64,000 nt of DNA. Origin: an uncultured Psychrobacter sp. (GTDB lineage: Bacteria > Pseudomonadota > Gammaproteobacteria > Pseudomonadales > Moraxellaceae). The stretch is from positions 124,001 through 188,000 of the forward strand of contig CANLDW010000004.1 in the NCBI GenBank assembly GCA_947489525.1, given 5' to 3'. Positions 9,719-20,799 of the stretch are shown piece after piece; the stretch's first letter is position 1, and the number at the start of each line of letters is the position of its first letter. A program made the translations under genes and the position numbers. The notes beneath the pieces are model-generated. The model saw only the letters and a program-made list of their open reading frames with translations. It was not told the DNA's origin and did not search any database.

Positions 9719-10231
9719 ATGTCAAAGGGACAAACATTACAAGATCCGTTCTTAAACTCGTTGCGTAAAGATCGCATTCCAGTTTCTATTTTTTTGGTTA
9801 ACGGTATTAAATTACAAGGGCAGATAGAGTCATTTGACCAATACGTTGTACTGCTCAAAAATACAGTGAGTCAAATGGTATATAAACACGCCATCTCGAC
9901 TGTCGTTCCAGCGCGTAATCCACGTAGCAGTACGACACCAGGCTCAAGCACTAGTCAAGGTACAAGCTATCAAGATCGCGGCTTTGAGCGTGGCGGCAAT
10001 CCGAGTAATTCAGGCGGTTTTGAGGAACGTGGTTTTGCTTCTAGTCGTAGCGGATTCAATCGCGGCGGTTTTGGTCAAGAGCGTGGTTTTGAGCGTGGAA
10101 GCTTCGGACAAGGACAAGATCGCGGCTTTGAGCGCGGTGGTTTTGGTCAAGAGCGTGGTTTTGATACTGGCTCTGATAACAGTAATGGTGATGACCGCGC
10201 TAGTAATAGCGACAACCGCGATGATAACTAA
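9719..10231 (+). CDS. hfq: RNA chaperone Hfq with long Gly/Arg-rich C-terminal extension
   Basis: Sm core [63 protein letters not shown], then [10 protein letters not shown] repeats. Confidence 0.97.
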   Translation: MSKGQTLQDPFLNSLRKDRIPVSIFLVNGIKLQGQIESFDQYVVLLKNTVSQMVYKHAISTVVPARNPRSSTTPGSSTSQGTSYQDRGFERGGNPSNSGGFEERGFASSRSGFNRGGFGQERGFERGSFGQGQDRGFERGGFGQERGFDTGSDNSNGDDRASNSDNRDDN

Positions 10232-10302
10232 ACTGACCAAATTAAAAACGTTTAGAGTAAAAATATATACGAAAAGTTAATACTGATTTGATTGCCTACA
10301 AG

Positions 10303-10327
10303 ACCTACTGTGATAGTAGGTTTTTTT
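10303..10327 (+). terminator. hfq terminator
   Basis: ACCTACT gtgat AGTAGGT followed by T7. Confidence 0.9.
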
Positions 10328-10564
10328 ATGCAAAAAAGCGCAAAAGATGATCTCGCCAGCGAATAATCAATTACAGGATTAAGTAGGCAATACGATTAAT
10401 GAACGTTATTAAGTCTTAGTAAACATCACTAAGCATTATTAATCATAGGTATAGTATAGTAAAATACCAAGAGCATTAATTTAGACCCAGTGCTAACATA
10501 GAAGGGTTAAATCCAAATACCTAGCGACCTTGTAAGTCTTCTCATATTATGGATAGTTGTCAAT

Positions 10565-11593
10565 ATGAATAGTAGTGAACCAAATATGCCTCACACCGTA
10601 CAGCGTGATAAAAAGGATAACTTGACGCATCAGCAGTTCATTCGCACAGCTATTGAAGCTATCAATACTGAAAAAGCGGCGCTTACACTGCTCACAGAAC
10701 AGATTGATGAGCGCTTTGCAGAAGCTTGCGATATCATACTGGCTTGTCAAGGTCGCGTAGTAGTGACAGGTATGGGCAAGTCAGGACTCATCGGGCGCAA
10801 GATTGCTGCAACTTTTGCCTCAACAGGGACGCCTGCTTTTTTTATGCATCCTGGGGAGGCAGGACACGGCGATTTGGGTATGCTGGTAAAAGGCGACGTG
10901 CTGCTTGCTATTTCTAATTCTGGTGAGTCGGATGAGATAAAGATGCTACTGCCAGTGGTTAAGCGTTTGGGTATTCCGCTTATCAGTATTAGCCGTGATA
11001 AGCGCGGTATGTTACCGCGCGCCGCTAATATTGTACTGACTCTTGGGCACTCGCAAGAAGCGTGTCCGCTAAATCTTGCACCGACTTCAAGTACAACGGC
11101 GACGCTTGCTCTAGGTGACGCGCTGGCAGTCGCTTTGGTACACGCACGTAATTTTACCTCTGAGGATTTTGCGCTCTCACACCCTGCTGGCGCACTGGGT
11201 CGTCAGCTATTGACGCGGGTTGAGGATCTCATGCATAGCGATTCTAGAAGCTTGCCTGTTATCGATCAGCAAGCGCCGCTGCAAGACGCACTGTTTACAA
11301 TGTCGGCAGGTCGGCTGGGTATGACCGTCATTATCGATAATAAGAAAAAGGTCGTTGGCGTCTTTACTGATGGTGATTTGCGCCGTGGTTTAGAGAAAGG
11401 CGTCGATCTAGCTACACCAATGCACAAGCTTATGATGACCAATCCGCGTCAAGTGAGTAAGACTATGCGCGCCTCAGATGCGCTTAGCGTCATGAACGAA
11501 AATGCTATCAGTCAATTATTGGTCATTGATGACGATGGACACTTAGAAGCTATCATTACGCTACACGATTTGCTACAAGCGGGCGTCAAATAA
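10565..11593 (+). CDS. kdsD: Arabinose-5-phosphate isomerase (KdsD/KpsF/GutQ family)
   Basis: VTGMGKSGLIGRKIAATFASTGTPAFFMHPGEAGHGDLGM plus two CBS domains. Confidence 0.93.
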   Translation: MNSSEPNMPHTVQRDKKDNLTHQQFIRTAIEAINTEKAALTLLTEQIDERFAEACDIILACQGRVVVTGMGKSGLIGRKIAATFASTGTPAFFMHPGEAGHGDLGMLVKGDVLLAISNSGESDEIKMLLPVVKRLGIPLISISRDKRGMLPRAANIVLTLGHSQEACPLNLAPTSSTTATLALGDALAVALVHARNFTSEDFALSHPAGALGRQLLTRVEDLMHSDSRSLPVIDQQAPLQDALFTMSAGRLGMTVIIDNKKKVVGVFTDGDLRRGLEKGVDLATPMHKLMMTNPRQVSKTMRASDALSVMNENAISQLLVIDDDGHLEAIITLHDLLQAGVK

Positions 11594-11662
11594 TCTAATG
11601 TCTACTATATTGAGCAGTCATTTATCTTATGTTGATTATAGGTCTTTAGTTAGAGAATACTT

Positions 11663-12232
11663 ATGCAAGATTTATTAAAAAAAGCAGGCCAGGTCAAACT
11701 CTTGGTGTTAGATGTAGATGGTATTTTATCAAATGGACAGATAATATACGATGCTAACGGTGCTGAGACCAAGGCCTTTTCAGTGCAGGATGGTATCGGT
11801 ATCAAGTCGCTTGCACGCTACGGTATTTTAGCTGCAATTATTACCGGTCGCAGTAGTCCAATGGTTGATAGACGCGCCTCTGAGATCGGCATCGATTACG
11901 TCGTACAAGGACGCGATGACAAGCTTGTGGCACTAAATGAGCTGCTGGCGACACTGGATCCTAAGCTAAACATAAGCGCGGCTGATTGTGCTTATATGGG
12001 TGATGATCTGCCAGATATAAAAGCGATGCAAACCGTCGGATTTGCAGCCACTGTACCGAATGCACACTCTGAGGTGATCAATCGCAGTGATATGGTGACC
12101 ACGCGTGCTGGAGGGTATGGCGCAGTACGTGAGGTATGTGATCTTATCTTAAAGGGTCACGGTCACTACGAGGATTTTATAGCGACTTATACGCTAAATG
12201 ATACTCAGAACTTGCAGGATAATGCATTGTGA
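11663..12232 (+). CDS. kdsC: KDO-8-phosphate phosphatase KdsC
   Basis: HAD motif LLVLDVDGILSNGQI, IITGR, YMGDDLPDIKAM; adjacent to kdsD and lptC. Confidence 0.93.
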   Translation: MQDLLKKAGQVKLLVLDVDGILSNGQIIYDANGAETKAFSVQDGIGIKSLARYGILAAIITGRSSPMVDRRASEIGIDYVVQGRDDKLVALNELLATLDPKLNISAADCAYMGDDLPDIKAMQTVGFAATVPNAHSEVINRSDMVTTRAGGYGAVREVCDLILKGHGHYEDFIATYTLNDTQNLQDNAL

Positions 12233-12816
12233 ATACTCGTATATTAATTGTCTTAGCCCTAATTATTGCTGGTATTGCTGGCTGGTTTTTTCAGCAACAA
12301 GGGGAGATGACCTCACCTGTCAATATTGAAACCACGGATGTCGATTATGAAGCGAGTGATATCAAGGCCGTGCAAACCAATGATCAAGGCGAAACGGAGT
12401 ACGAGCTAAGCGCTGACTCCCTGACCCACAATCCTGAGACTAATCAAGATGAGATGTCAGGTATCACCATGAATTGGGAACCCTCTGCTGAGCAGCGCTA
12501 TCGTATTGAAGCGGGTACTGCGACGATTAACCAGCAAACAGGCGAGATCAGTCTATCAGGTGGTTTTACGTTAGTGAGTGAAGACAAAGCGGATAACAGT
12601 AATGAAGTGGCGCCTATCAAAGTAATGGGCAGTACCTTAAAAGGTAATACAAAGACAGGACAGGTCTACAGTGAAGAGCCCGTTAAAATCGAGCAGGGGA
12701 TGAACCGTTTTGAAGCGTCTAAAATGACGGCCAATCTAGAGGCAGGCGAGTACGAGTTTGGTCAAGTAGCGGTCGCGTTTACGCCGTCTGATCGTCAAGA
12801 TAAGGCGCTTTTTTAA
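12229..12816 (+). CDS. lptC: LPS export protein LptC
   Basis: N-terminal TM, DVDYEASDIKAVQTNDQGETEYELSADSLTH; overlaps kdsC stop; operon position. Confidence 0.9.
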   Translation: MNTRILIVLALIIAGIAGWFFQQQGEMTSPVNIETTDVDYEASDIKAVQTNDQGETEYELSADSLTHNPETNQDEMSGITMNWEPSAEQRYRIEAGTATINQQTGEISLSGGFTLVSEDKADNSNEVAPIKVMGSTLKGNTKTGQVYSEEPVKIEQGMNRFEASKMTANLEAGEYEFGQVAVAFTPSDRQDKALF

Positions 12817-12951
12817 ATACGTTATATGCTACATTCACTATATGCCATACTGATTTGCTATATGCCCATGTCTTACTATTGCTACAGATTAGCGCTAAAA
12901 ATCGATACAACTCAACGATAACACCTATTAATTATAAAAAGAGTACTTTTC

Positions 12952-13509
12952 ATGACCCTCAAACATTCGCAGCTTATGCTCTTGCAACACATTAATATCT
13001 CAAGTCTACGCACGTTGTCAGTAGCTGCCCTTTTGGTTCTGCCATTGTATAGTCATGCGCTACCCTCAGATGCCAACCAAGAGGTCAAATTGTTAGCGGA
13101 CAAAGCGACCTATAGCGAGCGCACTGGCGTGACCAGCTACTCAGGTAATGTCATTATTACTCAAGGTACGCTTAAGATGACGGCAGATAATATTACGGTT
13201 AATTTATCGCCGCAGCGCAGTATCAATTCAGCGGTAGCAACGGGCAGCCCCGCTACCATGCAGCAAGTGATCACAAGAGAAAAAGGTCTTGCTAAAGGTC
13301 AAGCGAATAAGATTGATTACAATGCTGTGACAGGGATTATAACCTTGACGGGCAATGCCAAACTCACCCAAAACGGTGCAAGCTTTGCAGGTAATGTCAT
13401 AAGATATAGTCTCAAAGCAGGAGACGTAGAGGCAACAGCAGGTGGCAATCAGCGCGTTGAGTTAGTCTTTCCGCCGAGTGATGACAACAGTCGGACGAGT
13501 ATTCGTTAA
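12952..13509 (+). CDS. lptA: LPS transport periplasmic protein LptA
   Basis: Signal peptide, LLADKATYSERTGVTSYSGNVIITQGTLKMTADNITV OstA-like fold; operon position. Confidence 0.92.
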   Translation: MTLKHSQLMLLQHINISSLRTLSVAALLVLPLYSHALPSDANQEVKLLADKATYSERTGVTSYSGNVIITQGTLKMTADNITVNLSPQRSINSAVATGSPATMQQVITREKGLAKGQANKIDYNAVTGIITLTGNAKLTQNGASFAGNVIRYSLKAGDVEATAGGNQRVELVFPPSDDNSRTSIR

Positions 13510-13579
13510 ACGTTTGGCAATTTATAGTTGCTAGCGTCAGACTAGTCTTAGCTACTAATCTAAATAATAAGAGTAAGTT

Positions 13580-14386
13580 ATGAGTGGTATCGAGTCTTTA
13601 GATAACAAAGGTGGCTTTAATAACAAAGAATATCTTGATAGTAAAAGCCCTACTATCGCGCCTCAGCGCTTGAGCATGCAAAATCTAGGTAAGCGCTATG
13701 GTAAGCGCTGGGTTGTCAAGGATGTCTCATTTTCAGTGGAACAAGGGCAAGTCGTTGGTTTATTGGGACCAAATGGTGCTGGTAAAACGACAAGCTTTTA
13801 TATGGTAGTCGGTCTAGTCAATATGGATAAGGGCCGCGTGTCTTTAGGCAATATGGACCTATCAAAATACGCCATGCATGAGCGTGCAAGCTATGGCATT
13901 GGCTACCTACCACAAGAAGCGTCAATCTTTCGTAAGCTGTCTATTGAAGATAATATCTTAGCAATCTTGCAGACGCGTCGCGAATTAGATGCAGGTCAGC
14001 AGCGTGCTGAGCTTGAAAAACTAATCGCTGAGTTCCATTTAGAACACGTACGTAATTCTTTAGGGATGAGCGTATCAGGCGGGGAGCGTCGTCGCTGCGA
14101 GATTGCTCGCGCGCTTGCCGCAGATCCTAAGTTTATTTTGCTTGATGAGCCCTTCGCTGGGGTGGATCCGATCTCAGTCGGCGATATTAAAGAGGTAATA
14201 TTGGCTCTAAAAAACCGCGGAATTGGTGTGCTTATTACTGATCACAACGTCCGTGATACGCTATCTATTTGTGACAAGGCTTATATTGTCTCAGAGGGTT
14301 CAATCATCGCCGAAGGTTCAGCTTGTGATGTCTTAGATGATGAGCTTGTGAAGTCCGTTTATTTAGGTAAGGATTTTAGAGTTTAA
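13580..14386 (+). CDS. lptB: LPS export ABC transporter ATP-binding protein LptB
   Basis: Walker [55 protein letters not shown]. Confidence 0.96.
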   Translation: MSGIESLDNKGGFNNKEYLDSKSPTIAPQRLSMQNLGKRYGKRWVVKDVSFSVEQGQVVGLLGPNGAGKTTSFYMVVGLVNMDKGRVSLGNMDLSKYAMHERASYGIGYLPQEASIFRKLSIEDNILAILQTRRELDAGQQRAELEKLIAEFHLEHVRNSLGMSVSGGERRRCEIARALAADPKFILLDEPFAGVDPISVGDIKEVILALKNRGIGVLITDHNVRDTLSICDKAYIVSEGSIIAEGSACDVLDDELVKSVYLGKDFRV

Positions 14387-14389
14387 CGC

Positions 14390-14432
14390 CAATCATAGTC
14401 TTAACCATAGCCATAATCATAGCCATAGCCAT
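14390..14432. repeat. Hexamer-type tandem repeat (CATAGC/CATAAT)
   Basis: cATAGtcttaaCCATAGCCATAATCATAGCCATAGCCATAAGG directly after lptB. Confidence 0.6.
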
Positions 14433-14702
14433 AAGGTGTATTGATACATATATTGGTAGGTCGTACTCAATGATAGTGGCACTACTTTTTTATTCTCACC
14501 TCTGACAGTGTTTAATACTCCACGACTTCTGACAACTCAATATTAGCAGTACTTTAAAGCATGTCGTATTATCTATTCCATTCATATTAGTCAGTCTTTT
14601 TCTAATCCATTTATGCTTGGCTTTGATGCCTTTATGAGTCGTTTGCCAAGTTAGCACTAACGTTTATTTTTTTAGTTGTAACCTGAACAAGGTTTATATC
14701 CT

Positions 14703-16139
14703 ATGGCAAAAAACAAAAGCAGCTATGTCTGTCAAAACTGCGGCGCCCACTTTGGTAAGTGGGCCGGGCAGTGTACTGATTGCGGCGAGTGGAACAGCTT
14801 AGTTGAAGCGCCAAACGTCAGCATGCCTCATCACAATAAGACCAGTAGCCAGTCCAATAAAACGACTTCTCGCAGTAGTACGGCGGCGGCAGGGAACTAC
14901 TCAGGTACGCACAGCGCCGTTATGCCGCTCAATGCGGTGAGCGTTACCCTAGATACGCGCCTGCCGACAGGTATTAGCGAGTTTGATCGGGTGCTCGGTG
15001 GCGGGTTGGTTGCAGGCTCAGTGGTGCTTATCGGTGGCGATCCTGGTATCGGTAAATCAACTATTTTACTCCAAACGGCGACCAATATGGCGCGCGTTGA
15101 TTCACTAGCTGGTAGTGCTCTATACGTCACAGGCGAGGAGTCGCTTGCACAAGTGGCGATGCGTGCCAAGCGCTTGGATCTACCGGCAGATCGCCTGCGC
15201 GTACTCGCTGAGACTAACGTTGAAACTATCTGCGCGGCGCTAACCCAAGAGCAGCCAGCGATCGCTATTATTGACTCGATCCAGACTATTTATACCGACG
15301 CTATAAATTCCGCGCCAGGCGGTGTGAGTCAGATTCGTGAGTCAGCCGCTATCTTGACCCGCTATGCCAAACAGACGGGTACGGCGCTGTTCTTAGTTGG
15401 GCATGTGACCAAAGAGGGAACGCTGGCAGGACCACGCGTGCTTGAGCATATGGTTGATACTGTGTTGTACTTTGAGGGGCAGTCTGATGCGCGCTTTCGT
15501 ATGATCCGCGCGGTCAAAAACCGTTTTGGCGCAGTCAATGAGCTAGGTATCTTTGGCATGACAGATATGGGTCTCAAAGAAGTGGCTAATCCCTCAGCGA
15601 TATTTTTGAGTCGTTATGATAAGCCAGTAGCAGGTTCCATCGTTATGGTGAGCCGTGAGGGTACGCGGCCGCTATTGGTTGAGGTGCAAGCTTTAGTCGA
15701 TGACTCTCAAGGGCAGCCAAGACGTATGGCTTTAGGGCTTGATTTTCAGCGCTTATCCATGCTGCTAGCAGTTATGCATCGTCACGGCGGTATTCATACC
15801 AGTGGTCAAGACGTCTATGTCAACGTTGTCGGCGGGGTCAAAGTCATTGAGACCGGCTCCGACTTAGCAGTGTTACTGGCCTGTGCCTCAAGCATTAAAG
15901 AAAAACCTTTACCTTCGTCATTAGCCGTGTTTGGTGAAGTTGGGCTTTCGGGCGAGATTCGACCTGTACCTAATGGTCAAGAACGTTTAAAAGAAGCCAT
16001 GAAGCATGGGTTTAAGCACGCTATTGTGCCAAAAGCCAATGCGCCCGCAGCGAACTCACCTCAGTTTAAGGGCATAAATATCATAGCCGTTGAGCGCTTG
16101 GACGATGCGATTCAAAACGCTTTTGAGATTGACGATTAA
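14703..16139 (+). CDS. radA: DNA repair protein RadA
   Basis: Zn finger CQNCGAHFGKWAGQCTDCGEWNS, GGDPGIGKSTILLQ, KNRFG motif, Lon-like C-terminus. Confidence 0.97.
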   Translation: MAKNKSSYVCQNCGAHFGKWAGQCTDCGEWNSLVEAPNVSMPHHNKTSSQSNKTTSRSSTAAAGNYSGTHSAVMPLNAVSVTLDTRLPTGISEFDRVLGGGLVAGSVVLIGGDPGIGKSTILLQTATNMARVDSLAGSALYVTGEESLAQVAMRAKRLDLPADRLRVLAETNVETICAALTQEQPAIAIIDSIQTIYTDAINSAPGGVSQIRESAAILTRYAKQTGTALFLVGHVTKEGTLAGPRVLEHMVDTVLYFEGQSDARFRMIRAVKNRFGAVNELGIFGMTDMGLKEVANPSAIFLSRYDKPVAGSIVMVSREGTRPLLVEVQALVDDSQGQPRRMALGLDFQRLSMLLAVMHRHGGIHTSGQDVYVNVVGGVKVIETGSDLAVLLACASSIKEKPLPSSLAVFGEVGLSGEIRPVPNGQERLKEAMKHGFKHAIVPKANAPAANSPQFKGINIIAVERLDDAIQNAFEIDD

Positions 16140-16178
16140 ATCTGCTTAACTTGCTATAAAAAATCGATGCCTACAATC

Positions 16179-16218
16179 AAAAGCCGCGCTTAACTGTGTA
16201 AGTTAAGCGCGGCTTTTT
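16179..16218. terminator. Bidirectional terminator between convergent radA and rlpA
   Basis: AAAAGCCGCGCTTAAC tgtgta GTTAAGCGCGGCTTTTT. Confidence 0.93.
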
Positions 16219-16250
16219 AGTGATCTACAAGCTAAAAAGTAAGCGGTTAT

Positions 16251-16856
16251 CTAAGGGCCTGAAACACGCTCGATAGAGACATTGCCGACGCCTTTATTGG
16301 TAATACCTAGCTTTTTGGCTGCACCATAAGAGAGATCCATAACGCGGTTACCATGGAAAGGACCACGGTCATTGACTTTTACCACGACACTTTTGCCATT
16401 GGTCTTATTTGTCACTTTTACGTAGCAGTTTAGCGGTAGTGAGCGATGTGCAGCAGTTAATGCATTCATATCAAAAGTATCGCCACTGGCAGTTTTACGG
16501 CCATGGAACTTACGACCATACCAAGACGCCAGACCTGTTTGTTTAAACTTACTTACTGAGTTTGAGGCTACTGCGGTTAAGCGCTCTAAAACATCTTCAT
16601 CGTTACTCACCTCCTCGCTGTTACTTGTTAGTAACGAGCTATTCAAGGCGAGGGAGGCAGGCTGACGGGCTGATTTGACCAAGCTTGATGCACTATCATG
16701 CTGACGACTAAGCTCACTGAGTACACGATCAATATGAGAGGCGTTGTCCTGTGAGAGCACGGTTTGCGCTTCTACTGCTTGAGCTTCGACAGCAAACGCA
16801 GAACCTGCAAATAACACTACAGACATTGTGAGTAAACCAGATAAACGCTTATTCAT
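16251..16856 (-). CDS. rlpA: RlpA-like septal ring lytic transglycosylase (DPBB domain)
   Basis: GLASWYGRKFHGRKTASGDTFDMNALTAAHRSLPLNCYVKVTN..VVKVNDRGPF. Confidence 0.88.
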   Translation of the reverse strand: MNKRLSGLLTMSVVLFAGSAFAVEAQAVEAQTVLSQDNASHIDRVLSELSRQHDSASSLVKSARQPASLALNSSLLTSNSEEVSNDEDVLERLTAVASNSVSKFKQTGLASWYGRKFHGRKTASGDTFDMNALTAAHRSLPLNCYVKVTNKTNGKSVVVKVNDRGPFHGNRVMDLSYGAAKKLGITNKGVGNVSIERVSGP

Positions 16857-17516
16857 AACTACCTCATAACATATACTAAAAGAGTCAATTCTAAATCGCT
16901 TAGAGTAAGCATAATATCGTCAGACCAATTCTATGATATATGCGTCAGAGCTTTTGTATTGACCAGATATCATTAAGCTTTGATCACTACACGAACTAGC
17001 TCTTATGACTCTTACGTATGATAATGATACTATTTTAAAATATTACTCTTAGATACTGTTCTTATTTTATTCAAGTAAGCGCTGGCATAACTGGCTCTAA
17101 CTTGAAGACTGATAACTATACGATTACCCTATCGCTACAATATGATTAAATGCTAACTTCTTTAGTAGCTATGTAGAGGTTATGTATCTAAAGCACTTAA
17201 ACGAGAGTACCCCATATTTTTATAAAAGACAAGCGTTATCCCTTTATCCATAAAAGCGAATAATTGGTAAATTAAAACATATTAAAAACTTGACTATAAT
17301 ACAAAAATGATCATTGTAATCAAGTATTTAAACCCTAGTGTAGTTTATTAAGGTAGCCGCATTTTTATTTATATCATCTTATTTATTTTTTTATAAAAAA
17401 TAAATTTGCATAACTTAAAGTCTTAGTCTAGAGGACTCAACTCTAATAATGACTAAACGGCGTTTAAACTAAGTGCAGTAAAATACGTGATTTTAATCTT
17501 AGTCCATTTTTAATCA

Positions 17517-18659
17517 CTAAGTCGCCTTGTGCGTATGAATGGACATGAGTAATCCAAAACCTGCCATCAAAGTGACGATTGCTGTGCCGCCATAGCTAAT
17601 AAAAGGCAGCGGCACACCCACTACCGGTAAGATACCGCCAACCATGCCAACATTGACAAACACATAAACGAAAAAAGACATCGCAATAGCGCCAGCGAGT
17701 AGTCGGCTATAAGTATCCGGATGCGTAAAGGCGATATAGAGGGCTCGCATTAAGAGACAAGCATAGATAAACATGAGTAGGGCGACGCCCAGTAGCCCAA
17801 ACTCCTCAGAAAAAGCGGCAATAATAAAATCTGTATGCCCCTCAGGTAAGAAGTGCAAGTGCGACTGCGTACCGTCTAAATACCCCTTGCCAGTTAGTCC
17901 GCCTGCACCGATCGCCGTCTTTGATTGAATAATGTTCCAACCTGCGCCTTGAACATCGGCTTCTGGATTAAGTAAGGTCAGTACTCGCGTGCGCTGATAA
18001 TCATGTAATAAGAATTGCCAAGCAACTGCAACTAAGGGAATAGATAAAGCTATCGCGCCTGAGATCATACGCCAAGACAGTCCAGCTAAGAACAATACAA
18101 AGATGCCACTTGCTGCAACCAGCAGTGATGTGCCAAGATCAGGCTCTTTAGCAATCAGTAGCACAGGGACGATAATCAAAGCTAAAGTGATTGTGACACT
18201 AGAGGACGAGGGCGGCAGCTCGCGCTTGGATAAAAACCAAGCACACATCATAGGCATGCCAAGCTTCATAAATTCTGAGGGCTGCACGCTCCCAAAGCCG
18301 GGTAAATTAATCCAGCGCTGCGCGCCCATACGCACCTCGCCAATAATATCAACGAGTACCAGCAATATTAAACCCAGTACATAAAAAATTGGCGTAAAAG
18401 AGCGATAAAGACTGGGCGGAATCTGCGCCATAACTACCATAACAACAAAGGCCACGCCATAACTGACCATCTGGCGTAGCACCATACTGCCATTTTGTGT
18501 AGAGGCACTATATAAAATCGTCAAACCGATACAACAAATAGTCAGTAGCAGTAAGGTCAACCAAGGATCAATGTGGATGCGCTGCCATAGCGTTGGCTCT
18601 TGGCGCTGCCCAAGATGATGGCTTTGACGAGAAAAGCGGTACTGTAAGTTTGTGGCCAT
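17517..18659 (-). CDS. rodA: Rod-shape SEDS glycosyltransferase RodA
   Basis: Multi-TM, PSEFMKLGMPM, KEPDLGTSLL, PEGHTDFIIAAFSEEFG, PLPFISYGGTA. Confidence 0.93.
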   Translation of the reverse strand: MATNLQYRFSRQSHHLGQRQEPTLWQRIHIDPWLTLLLLTICCIGLTILYSASTQNGSMVLRQMVSYGVAFVVMVVMAQIPPSLYRSFTPIFYVLGLILLVLVDIIGEVRMGAQRWINLPGFGSVQPSEFMKLGMPMMCAWFLSKRELPPSSSSVTITLALIIVPVLLIAKEPDLGTSLLVAASGIFVLFLAGLSWRMISGAIALSIPLVAVAWQFLLHDYQRTRVLTLLNPEADVQGAGWNIIQSKTAIGAGGLTGKGYLDGTQSHLHFLPEGHTDFIIAAFSEEFGLLGVALLMFIYACLLMRALYIAFTHPDTYSRLLAGAIAMSFFVYVFVNVGMVGGILPVVGVPLPFISYGGTAIVTLMAGFGLLMSIHTHKAT

Positions 18660-19009
18660 AATTTTTGAATCAGGTTTAATGTATAAGTTGCTAACTATAG
18701 ATAAGAGGACGAGACGCTAAGGCATGCACGCGATCAACAATGAATCGTTGATAACTGGAGAGACTTATTACGCGCTTTTTTTATGACCCTTGTCAAAAGC
18801 CATTTTGCAAGCTACTTTGAAAGTCCTTTTTAAAAGTCACTCAATTATAAATATGATAAGTATAAGTGTTAATAACCAAGAGGTTGGCATAAAATGATGA
18901 CGATAGTTTAGCTTGCTTGCTTAAAATTTGATAGTATCATTGGGATATTTTTGATGACGTATCTTACCGTGTGCCTAGTCACTTCATTGCCGCTTAAGTA
19001 AGGATAAAT

Positions 19010-20053
19010 GTGCAAAACCCTCAATACACTCACGAGCATACTTGTAACACTACTAAATCTTTTGGCGCTTGTAACCATTTAGCTTCGCGTCTTATGGCAG
19101 GGCTGTTAAACTGGCATGCACTAAGAGGTTGTGCATCAGTGCTACTAATGTGTAGCCTCAGCGTTAGCAGTTACGCTGCTATTTTGACTGACAGTAGTGA
19201 GCAGCGTATACAGATTCGCTACGGTACTAACCCAAGTAAAGACGTCTCGAATGGCTATAGTTACCTAAGCAATGTTTATCCAAGCACGGTTTATCAAAGC
19301 ACAACTTCAAACGCAAGTACCCGTCAGATAACGGGCGATAGTATGCAAGGGCTCATTGAACAAAAACAGCGCCAAGCTGGGCTCGATAGTCGATTATCGA
19401 TAGAGGAGAGTCAGCGTATCAATCGCGCTCAACCTTTAACACGCTACAACACCACTTATATCAATGAGTACCCAACAGCAACTAATACTTATGCTGGGTT
19501 TGGCGTTACAGATTTTAGTACGTGGCTTAATAGCGATCTCTACCGCCGTCAACAAGTCGCTGATTATCAGCGTTACCTAAGTGCGCAGTTGGGCGCGCAA
19601 AATGTTCCGCCTATGTCGCAGCTTCTAACGACTGCGCGTAGCTGGGATAAGTGCGGCTATGAGCCTTATCAACTGCCGCCGCGAGAGCTTTGGTCCAATA
19701 TGGTACCGACCCTACGTTTGTACAGCGAACTCAAAAGTCAGGGTATCTTGCCACCTACTAGCGAGATACGTTCAGTGTATCGTAGCCCTGGGCTTAACGA
19801 CTGCGCTGGCGGAGCAGATAGTAGTAAGCATATGAGTGCCAGCGCCATGGATATTTGGGTACCTGAATACGACGACAATCAATGGCAGCTGAGCCGTATG
19901 CAGGACGGTTTATGCCAGTTCTGGCAGTATCAAGGCGGCATGCATAACTTTGGTCTAGGGCTGTACTCAACGGGAGCCATTCACCTTGATACTGATGGCT
20001 ACCGTAAGTGGGGCTTCACTCATGCTAGCAGTAGCTCCTCTTGCCGCTACTAA
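19010..20053 (+). CDS. Peptidase M15-like (D-Ala-D-Ala carboxypeptidase fold) exported protein
   Basis: Signal-like segment near residue 45-55; IRSVYRSPGLNDCAGGADSSKHMSASAMDIWVPEY and HLDTDGYRKWG metal-site motifs. Confidence 0.65.
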   Translation: MQNPQYTHEHTCNTTKSFGACNHLASRLMAGLLNWHALRGCASVLLMCSLSVSSYAAILTDSSEQRIQIRYGTNPSKDVSNGYSYLSNVYPSTVYQSTTSNASTRQITGDSMQGLIEQKQRQAGLDSRLSIEESQRINRAQPLTRYNTTYINEYPTATNTYAGFGVTDFSTWLNSDLYRRQQVADYQRYLSAQLGAQNVPPMSQLLTTARSWDKCGYEPYQLPPRELWSNMVPTLRLYSELKSQGILPPTSEIRSVYRSPGLNDCAGGADSSKHMSASAMDIWVPEYDDNQWQLSRMQDGLCQFWQYQGGMHNFGLGLYSTGAIHLDTDGYRKWGFTHASSSSSCRY

Positions 20054-20187
20054 GGGTAGCCATTAAGTGTAGCCACGCTAAAATACGAGTTAATACAAAT
20101 AGATATATAGACGTTAAAGTCATTTAAACCCAATTTATGCTATTTAACTTATGTTTTAATAACCCTAATTTAATAATCCTAAATATT

Positions 20188-20799
20188 ATGGGTAGGTTTG
20201 TACCTCTTAATAACGAGGTTATAAGTATAAGTGAGGATAGTGACGACATGTATGTAGCGCTACAACAGAAAGACACGACCAGCACAGCTGCAGCATACTC
20301 AAAGTACCGCCCCATCTTCTATAGTATAGCGCTATCCGCACTACTATCAACGAGCGCCTGTAGCTCTGATACAGATAATACCGCTCGAACGCCTGAGATA
20401 AAGAGTGAAAACCCTTTACGACATAAGCAGCAAGAAGCGGCTATGATAGAAGATAGTATTATCAACTCCTATGCCCGCCTTGCTGCTAAACGTTCCGATG
20501 TTTGTCCTAAGCTTGTCCAAAAGAACGTTGATGAAAATACGATCGTGCGGGTCGCTGAGATTATGGTTGATAGTCACTGCGATTACTTTTTGTACCCCAA
20601 AATCGGTCAATATCTTGATGTAACCGTTGATAGCCGTGACATCGAAGCCTTGCTCATCGTTCCTACCTTGCATAACTTTGCTAATGGCAGCTATGAAGTA
20701 CAAGCATACGATAAACACGTTATCCGGTTGAATTATAAAGGGGCAACGTACAAGCCCAAACGCCTACGCTACGACATCGCCATTGCGGTTATGGATTAG
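20188..20799 (+). CDS. Hypothetical protein with lipobox-like segment (start uncertain)
   Basis: Open frame with IALSALLSTSACSSD; no recognised family. True start may be 20188 or 20248. Confidence 0.5.
   Translation: MGRFVPLNNEVISISEDSDDMYVALQQKDTTSTAAAYSKYRPIFYSIALSALLSTSACSSDTDNTARTPEIKSENPLRHKQQEAAMIEDSIINSYARLAAKRSDVCPKLVQKNVDENTIVRVAEIMVDSHCDYFLYPKIGQYLDVTVDSRDIEALLIVPTLHNFANGSYEVQAYDKHVIRLNYKGATYKPKRLRYDIAIAVMD

Noticed and set aside
17020-17045. Fur-box-like sequence GATAATGATACTATTTT between rlpA and rodA
   Set aside because: Only the left half matches the Fur consensus and no iron-related gene is adjacent.
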